Assembly: GCA_029558635.1 (NCBI GenBank)
Contig: JAKQEE010000052.1
Location: forward strand, 454,860-518,859
DNA from: Pseudomonadota bacterium
GTDB lineage: Bacteria > Pseudomonadota > Alphaproteobacteria > Micavibrionales > Micavibrionaceae
DNA: 64,000 nucleotides
Reading direction: 5' to 3'
Position 1 is the first letter of the stretch. Every line of letters begins with the position of its first letter. A program made the position numbers and the translations under genes. Positions 56,953 to 64,000 of this stretch are shown one piece after another. Under the pieces are notes generated by a model. It searched no databases. It had not been told where the DNA came from and saw nothing but the letters and a program-made list of their open reading frames with translations.

Positions 56953-57945
56953 GTGTCTTATGCTCAGAAAATTGCGGCTTATTTGCCTCTTGTTCTGGCG
57001 GACGCCACGATTCCCGAATTGCCCCATCATTATCGCGGCAAAGTACGGGACAATTACGATATGCCTGATGGCACGCGGGTGATTATCACTTCTGACCGGA
57101 TTTCGGCGTTTGACCGTATTTTGACCACCATTCCGCTCAAGGGGCAGGTTTTGACCCAGACGGCGCGGTTCTGGTTCGAGCAAACGGGAGATATTTGCCC
57201 GAACCATGTTGTGTCGTACCCTGACCCCAATGTCGTTGTGGGCAAGCTTCTTAAAATCATGCCGGTTGAAATTGTCGTGCGTGATTATATGTGCGGCACG
57301 ACGGGCACGTCGATCTGGCCGATGTATAAGGCGGGCAAGCGTGAAATGTACGGGATTACGTTCCCCGAAGGATTGCGCGAGAACCAGAAATTGCCGGAAA
57401 CCATTATTACTCCGACCAGTAAAGCATTTGATGCGGGGCATGACGAGCCTTTGTCGGCCAAAGAAGTTGTCGAGCAGGGTCTGTTGACGCAAGAGCAATG
57501 GGATATTGTTTCGGGTTATGCGCTAAAATTGTTTGCCCGAGGGCGCGAGATGGCGGCGGCACGGGGGCTTATTCTAGTTGATACCAAATATGAGTTCGGG
57601 TTTGACGAGGCAGGCAATATTATTCTGGCCGATGAAATTCACACGCCGGACAGTAGCCGATACTGGTTTGCCGCGACGTACGCGCAACGGTTCGAGGCAG
57701 GGCAGCGGCCCGAGAGCTTTGACAAAGATTTCGTGCGGACATGGGTCAATGGCCAGTGCGATCCGTACAAGGACGATATTCCCTCCATTCCCGACGAAGT
57801 GCGGGTGAAAGCTGCGGAAGTCTATATTTCCGCGTTCGAGCAAATCACGGGGCAAAAATTCGAATTTCCCGACCCATCTGTTCCGACGCTGGAGCGTATC
57901 CGCAATGCCTTGTTACCCCTTGCTAAATCGGCTGTTTCGCGCTAA
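56953..57945 (+). CDS. purC: Phosphoribosylaminoimidazole-succinocarboxamide synthase, long form
   Basis: SAICAR synthase of purine synthesis. 330 residues from a GTG with GGAG eight bases upstream. Family blocks: [26 protein letters not shown] (nucleotide loop), [31 protein letters not shown] and [32 protein letters not shown]. It is about 90 residues longer than the usual bacterial form of roughly 240 and resembles the long eukaryotic/bacterial type. Between pyrG and kdsA. Confidence 0.95.
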   Translation: MSYAQKIAAYLPLVLADATIPELPHHYRGKVRDNYDMPDGTRVIITSDRISAFDRILTTIPLKGQVLTQTARFWFEQTGDICPNHVVSYPDPNVVVGKLLKIMPVEIVVRDYMCGTTGTSIWPMYKAGKREMYGITFPEGLRENQKLPETIITPTSKAFDAGHDEPLSAKEVVEQGLLTQEQWDIVSGYALKLFARGREMAAARGLILVDTKYEFGFDEAGNIILADEIHTPDSSRYWFAATYAQRFEAGQRPESFDKDFVRTWVNGQCDPYKDDIPSIPDEVRVKAAEVYISAFEQITGQKFEFPDPSVPTLERIRNALLPLAKSAVSR

Positions 57946-60140
<2,195 letters not shown>

Positions 60141-60157
60141 CCATATAAGGCTTTATC

Positions 60158-60763
60158 ATGAAATCTTTGCGGGCAGCGTTAAATTGGCAAACGCTGCTCG
60201 CAGTGTTTTTTATCCTGCTTCCGACGTTACTCGGGTTTTATCATGGCGATCGTGGTCGTTTGATCGCGATGGTGTCTGCGGCGAGTGACCCGAATTTTTC
60301 GAAAACCGTTTTATTTATGTTCGATCAAAACTGGTACAGGTCGCGGGCGCTGGTTCTCAATCGTCCTTATCCTGATCGTTCTTCGTTGCCTTCTTATCTG
60401 AGGAAGGGTGAGGTTCCTATTTATTGGGGCGGGCCGGTCGAGGATCGTGACAGTGTTTTTATTCTCGGCATTCAAGATGGCAAATTGACGAAGGTTATAT
60501 CTTTTGATGAGGCCGTCAAAATACAGCCGGATATTTTGGCGCAAGTTGCAAAACGCCCCGACTGTTACCGCGTTTTTGTCGGTTATGCCGGATGGGGGTT
60601 GGCGCAATTCCAGTTGGAAAAAGAGCTCCAGATCTGGCGCGTTACCGATTTTGCGCCGTTTGTTTTTGATCCGGCTCTTTCTTTTGAGGAGATATGGCAA
60701 AAGGCGCTCTCCCTCTCGAGTGACAAGAAGAAGCCCAAAATCAGGGATAGGCAGAAAACGTAA
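60158..60763 (+). CDS. YqgE/AlgH-family (UPF0301) protein with N-terminal membrane anchor
   Basis: 201 residues. The family pattern is clear: KTVLFMFDQNWYRSRALVLNRP, IYWGGPVEDRDSVFIL, VGYAGWGLAQFQLEKEL and WQKALS. The biochemical role of the family is unsettled. Unlike standard members, which begin at the beta-rich core, this one has about 35 extra residues containing a hydrophobic segment (about 11-28, TLLAVFFILLPTLLGF), which would anchor it in the membrane or export it. 17 bases after eno. Ends before a region with several short hairpins. Confidence 0.8.
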   Translation: MKSLRAALNWQTLLAVFFILLPTLLGFYHGDRGRLIAMVSAASDPNFSKTVLFMFDQNWYRSRALVLNRPYPDRSSLPSYLRKGEVPIYWGGPVEDRDSVFILGIQDGKLTKVISFDEAVKIQPDILAQVAKRPDCYRVFVGYAGWGLAQFQLEKELQIWRVTDFAPFVFDPALSFEEIWQKALSLSSDKKKPKIRDRQKT

Positions 60764-60815
60764 AAATATGAAATGGTTAGGTTTACTTCCTGACTGAATC
60801 GGTTCAGTATGAGCT

Positions 60816-60831
60816 TAACAGGTTCCTGTTA
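60816..60831 (+). terminator. Short hairpin after yqgE, possible terminator
   Basis: TAACAGG-TT-CCTGTTA (60816-60831) is a perfect 7-base inverted repeat, followed by ATTTCAAATCTTTAG. A second small hairpin, ACTGAA-TCGG-TTCAGT, lies just before it at 60793-60808. T content after the stem is moderate. Weak evidence, but it separates the eno transcript from ftsB. Confidence 0.35.
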
Positions 60832-60898
60832 TTTCAAATCTTTAGCCCTTTTTGTAAATCACTTGACGACGATGAGTCGTTTGTGATTCTCTAGTTAT

Positions 60899-61213
60899 AT
60901 GAAGCAGTTGCTTGAGCATAAATATCTGGTGCGCAAGAATCTCGTGACCATTATCGGTCTGGGGCTGTGTTTCTATTTTTCGTATCATCTGGCTCTGGGG
61001 CAACGGAGTTATGTCCGCTTTATAACCTTGCAACAGAATATCCATCAACTGGAGGAGCAGAGCGAGCAGTTGAAGCAGGAGCGCGAAGCTCTGGAAACCC
61101 GCGTGGCTATGCTCCGGCCAACTTCCCTCAACAAGGATATGCTGGAAGAGCGCGTGCGGGTGGTTCTGGGCTACCGCCAGAAGGACGAGAAGGATATCCT
61201 TATTTCGCGGTAG
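60899..61213 (+). CDS. FtsB/DivIC-family septum formation initiator
   Basis: 104 residues, bitopic: basic N-terminus, one helix about 15-34 (LVTIIGLGLCFYFSYHLALG), then a periplasmic coiled coil (LQQNIHQLEEQSEQLKQERE) and a short conserved end with MLEERVRVVLGY. FtsB works with FtsQ and FtsL at the septum. The eno-ftsB-pdhA order is typical of alphaproteobacteria. An imperfect hairpin occupies 60857-60888 just before the start. Confidence 0.85.
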   Translation: MKQLLEHKYLVRKNLVTIIGLGLCFYFSYHLALGQRSYVRFITLQQNIHQLEEQSEQLKQEREALETRVAMLRPTSLNKDMLEERVRVVLGYRQKDEKDILISR

Positions 61214-61254
61214 TCTTTTTTTGGAAATTTCTTTTTATTTCAATATGTTGCGCC

Positions 61255-61285
61255 GCACAAGAAGTGCGACAAATTGTGCTTTTTT
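61255..61285 (+). terminator. Hairpin with T run between ftsB and pdhA
   Basis: GCACAA (61255-61260) pairs with TTGTGC (61274-61279), directly followed by six T (61280-61285). An overlapping alternative fold pairs AAGTGCGA with TTGTGCTT using wobble pairs, and CGCAC/GTGCG forms a third, competing stem. This is most simply the ftsB terminator; mutually exclusive stems would also allow attenuation ahead of pdhA. Confidence 0.5.
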
Positions 61286-61383
61286 CTTGGCTGAAATGCA
61301 AAAATCGTGTAGCTCTTCACAGTCAAAATGAAAGGGCGAATGACGTGTCATCAAAACCTCCTAAAGACAGTCAAAAGGGCAAC

Positions 61384-62409
61384 ATGAAAAAGTCGAATTT
61401 GAAAACTGTGTCGAGTGAACCTCTTTCCAACAAGGCACAGATGCCTTCTGCAGAAGAACTTCAGAAATTTTATCGTGAGATGCTGTTGATCCGCCGCTTT
61501 GAAGAAAAAGCGGGTCAGTTGTATGGCATGGGTCTGATTGGCGGGTTTTGCCATTTGTATATCGGACAAGAAGCGGTTGTGACGGGTATTCAATCGGTCA
61601 TGAAGGATCAGGATACTTCAATTACCGCGTATCGCAACCATGGGCATTTGCTGGTGTCGGGGATATCGCCTAACGAAGTGATGGCAGAGCTCACGGGGCG
61701 TGCGGCGGGTTGCTCGAAAGGCAAGGGCGGGTCGATGCACATGTTCTCGATCGAGAACGGGTTCTTCGGAGGTCACGGAATTGTCGGTGCGCAAGTTGCT
61801 ATCGGTGCGGGTTTGGGGTTCTCTCACAAATACAAAAAAGACGGCGGCGTTTGTGTGGCCTATATGGGCGATGGTGCGGCCAACCAAGGGCAGGTGGCCG
61901 AGAGCTATAACATGGCAGCGCTTTGGAAGTTGCCGGTTCTGTTCGTGATCGAAAATAACCAGTACAGCATGGGAACTTCGGTTCCGCGCCATGCCGCCGG
62001 TGAGTTCTATCGCCGCGGCGAAGGGTTTGGCATCAAGGGCGAGCGCGTGGACGGGATGGATATTCTGGCCGTGCGTGAAGCCGCAAGCCGTGCGTTTGAC
62101 GATATTCGCGCCGGGAACGGGCCGTATATTCTGGAAGTTGTCACATATCGTTACCGCGGGCATTCGATGTCCGATCCGCAGAAATATCGTTCGAAGGACG
62201 AGGTCGAGGAATACAAGACCAACCGCGATCCGATTGAAGGCGTCAAGGCGTTGTTGGCAAAAGAATATAGCGTCAGCGAAGATGATCTGAAACCTATCGA
62301 CAAAGAGATCAAGGAGATTGTCAGAGAAGCTGCCGAGTTTGCACAAAACGCGCCGCTGCCTGATGACTCAGAGCTTTGGACGGATGTCTTGGTTCCGGTT
62401 GAAGAATAA
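61384..62409 (+). CDS. pdhA: Pyruvate dehydrogenase E1 component, alpha subunit
   Basis: Alpha subunit of the E1 heterotetramer that decarboxylates pyruvate with thiamine diphosphate. 341 residues from the ATG at 61384, the usual length; a GTG at 61345 is an alternative, and the frame stays open far upstream over ftsB without family similarity. Motifs: [46 protein letters not shown] (thiamine diphosphate, about residue 162), [11 protein letters not shown] and the phosphorylation-loop-like [11 protein letters not shown]. First gene of pdhA-pdhB-pdhC. Confidence 0.96.
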   Translation: MKKSNLKTVSSEPLSNKAQMPSAEELQKFYREMLLIRRFEEKAGQLYGMGLIGGFCHLYIGQEAVVTGIQSVMKDQDTSITAYRNHGHLLVSGISPNEVMAELTGRAAGCSKGKGGSMHMFSIENGFFGGHGIVGAQVAIGAGLGFSHKYKKDGGVCVAYMGDGAANQGQVAESYNMAALWKLPVLFVIENNQYSMGTSVPRHAAGEFYRRGEGFGIKGERVDGMDILAVREAASRAFDDIRAGNGPYILEVVTYRYRGHSMSDPQKYRSKDEVEEYKTNRDPIEGVKALLAKEYSVSEDDLKPIDKEIKEIVREAAEFAQNAPLPDDSELWTDVLVPVEE

Positions 62410-62429
62410 TTTTTAGAGGAAATAGTAGA

Positions 62430-63863
62430 ATGTCAGTTCAAGTTTTAATGCCTGCTTTGTCGCCCACGATGACCGAAGGGAATTTGGCCCGTTGGCTTAA
62501 GAAAGAAGGCGATGTTGTCAAGGCCGGTGATGTGATCGCCGAAATTGAAACCGATAAGGCGACGATGGAAGTCGAGGCGGTAGATGAAGGCGTTCTGGGC
62601 AAGATTTTGATTTCTGAAGGAGCTCAGGGAGTTGCCGTGAATACACCGATTGCGGTTCTTCTTGAAGATGGCGAGAGCGAGGTGTCTTCTTCTGCGGCGT
62701 CTCCGGCTCCGGCTTGCGATATTCCGTGCGTGCCAAATGCGGGTCCGGTGGCAAATTCGACGACGGCAACTTCCGTTGTCGATCAGCCGACGGGCAAAGC
62801 GATTGCCAATCGTGATGTTCTTTATGCTCAGGGTGCTGTGATCGAACCGCCGCCGTTTGACGAAGCGCCGTTTATGGAGAAAACCGAAGCGATACAAGTG
62901 CGTGAAGCGTTGCGTGCGGGTATGAGTGAGGAAATGCGCCGCGACTCGACTGTTTTCCTGCTTGGTGAAGAAGTTGCCGAATATAACGGGGCTTATAAAG
63001 TGTCCCAAGGAATGCTCGATGAATTCGGGCCGGAGCGTGTGATTGACTCGCCGATTACCGAACATGCTTTTACCGGTCTTGGGATCGGGGCGGCCATGAA
63101 TGGTCTTCGTCCGATTATCGAGTTTATGTCGATGGATTTTGCGATGCAGGCGATGGACCAGATTATCAACTCTGCGGCCAAGACGCTTTATATGGCGGGT
63201 GGCAAGCTCGGTTGTCCGATTGTGTTCCGCGGCCAGAACGGTGCGCCGGGTAAAGTCGGGGCGCAGCATTCCGGATGTTATGCGTCGTGGTATGCGCATG
63301 TGCCGGGGATGAAAGTTGTTGCGCCGTGGTCGGGGGCAGATGCCAAAGGGTTGATGAAGGCCGCGATCCGCGACCCAAACCCTGTCATGATCCTCGAACA
63401 TGAATTGATGTACGGGCAGATTTTTGAAACACCTGTATCTGAAGACTATGTCATTCCTATCGGTCGCGCCAAGATCGAACGTGCGGGAACGGATGTGACG
63501 CTTGTTTCGTTTTCGATTATGGTTGGGAAATGTCTGGAAGCCGCCGAAAAACTGGCCGAGCAGGGGATTAGTGCTGAGGTGATTAACCTTCGCACTATTC
63601 GTCCGATTGACCGCTTCACGATTATTGAAAGCGTCAAGAAAACCAATCGCATTGTGTCAGTCGAGGAAGGTTGGCCGTTCGCGGGTATTGGGGCCGAGAT
63701 TGCCGCGATGGTCAACGAACACGCGTTCGATTATCTAGATGCGCCCGTTATCCGCGTCTGCGCGGCGGATGTTCCGACGCCGTATGCGACCAATCTTGAA
63801 AAATTGTCGGTTCCGCAAGTTGACGAGATTGTTCATGCTGCCAAAAAAGTTTGTTACAAGTGA
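62430..63863 (+). CDS. pdhB: Pyruvate dehydrogenase E1 component, beta subunit with lipoyl domain
   Basis: Beta subunit of E1, 477 residues. A lipoyl domain occupies residues 1 to about 80, with the lipoylated Lys43 in [11 protein letters not shown], followed by a flexible linker rich in alanine, proline and threonine. The E1 beta core begins near 150: [43 protein letters not shown] and [17 protein letters not shown]. The lipoyl fusion on E1 beta is a known alphaproteobacterial trait. 20 bases after pdhA. Confidence 0.97.
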   Translation: MSVQVLMPALSPTMTEGNLARWLKKEGDVVKAGDVIAEIETDKATMEVEAVDEGVLGKILISEGAQGVAVNTPIAVLLEDGESEVSSSAASPAPACDIPCVPNAGPVANSTTATSVVDQPTGKAIANRDVLYAQGAVIEPPPFDEAPFMEKTEAIQVREALRAGMSEEMRRDSTVFLLGEEVAEYNGAYKVSQGMLDEFGPERVIDSPITEHAFTGLGIGAAMNGLRPIIEFMSMDFAMQAMDQIINSAAKTLYMAGGKLGCPIVFRGQNGAPGKVGAQHSGCYASWYAHVPGMKVVAPWSGADAKGLMKAAIRDPNPVMILEHELMYGQIFETPVSEDYVIPIGRAKIERAGTDVTLVSFSIMVGKCLEAAEKLAEQGISAEVINLRTIRPIDRFTIIESVKKTNRIVSVEEGWPFAGIGAEIAAMVNEHAFDYLDAPVIRVCAADVPTPYATNLEKLSVPQVDEIVHAAKKVCYK

Positions 63864-63881
63864 TTTGATCCGGAGAGAGTT

Positions 63882-64000
63882 ATGCCCGTAAATATTTTGA
63901 TGCCTGCGTTGTCGCCGACGATGACCGAAGGAACCCTTGCCAAATGGCTTAAAAAAGAAGGGGACGAGGTCAAGGCGGGCGATGTGATTGCCGAAATTGA
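63882..64000 (+). CDS. pdhC: Dihydrolipoamide acetyltransferase E2 (3' truncated by window)
   Basis: Only the first 39 residues are in the window. They open a lipoyl domain, [20 protein letters not shown], nearly identical to the start of pdhB, and continue into KAGDVIAEI. The ATG has GGAG (63872-63875) upstream. As the third gene after pdhA and pdhB it is expected to be the E2 acetyltransferase core of the complex. Confidence 0.9.
   Translation, partial: MPVNILMPALSPTMTEGTLAKWLKKEGDEVKAGDVIAEI

Noticed and set aside
60967-61383. In-frame upstream extension of pdhA over ftsB
   Set aside because: The 139 extra codons overlap ftsB and a terminator, and have no similarity to E1 alpha; the ATG at 61384 gives the normal length.

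Overview
The window reads as a chromosomal segment of an alphaproteobacterium with moderate G+C. Three core blocks support this: lolD-dnaE followed by rseP-bamA-skp-lpxD-fabZ-lpxA-lpxI-lpxB; gltA/gltX with comEC-lexA-trpC-trpD-trpG and trpE-ppiD; and tpiA-secG-pyrG-kdsA-eno-yqgE-ftsB-pdhA-pdhB-pdhC, where pdhB carries an N-terminal lipoyl domain. LpxI rather than LpxH, and a LexA with a candidate GTTC-N7-GTTC type operator, also fit. I cannot name a genus from the sequence alone.

Layout. 1-7.6 kb: the end of lolD, dnaE and two RseP-type site-2 proteases separated by an antisense gene of unknown function. 7.7-15.4 kb: outer-membrane biogenesis and lipid A genes (bamA to lpxB), tightly packed. 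15.5-17.3 kb: a two-gene unit of a LuxI-like N-acyltransferase and an E1/ThiF-like adenylyltransferase. 17.4-22 kb: gltA, a tandem pair of paralogous unknown genes, and gltX. 22.1 kb: tRNA-Gly(CCC). 22.3-43.6 kb: a surface-glycan island with seven glycosyltransferases, two sulfotransferase-like proteins, three FkbM methyltransferases, one further methyltransferase, UDP-xylose synthase, an O-acyltransferase, a pyruvyltransferase, an asparagine synthase and a PglK/MsbA-like ABC exporter. 43.6-53.8 kb: comEC, lexA, trpC, trpD, trpG, a chemoreceptor, trpE and ppiD. 53.9-64 kb: central metabolism and secretion genes, ending inside pdhC.

How it fits together. The core genes serve envelope assembly (lipoprotein release, BAM, lipid A, Kdo), tryptophan synthesis, glycolysis and the pyruvate dehydrogenase entry to the citrate cycle. 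Accessory genes seem to sit at breaks in this ancestral order: the acyltransferase/E1 pair between lpxB and gltA, the unknown tandem pair between gltA and gltX, the glycan island between gltX/tRNA-Gly and comEC, and the chemoreceptor between trpE and trpG. The island encodes the tools for a xylose-containing, sulfated, methylated, acylated and pyruvylated glycan (inference), but no recognisable Wzx/Wzy polymerase pair or Wza/Wzc export machinery lies in the window.

The best candidates for undescribed biology are the LuxI-like/E1 pair, the tandem unknown family at 18.9-20.6 kb, and the small orphan genes in the rseP-bamA region. No stretch above 300 bases lacks a gene, and I see no insertion sequence, integrase or CRISPR array.
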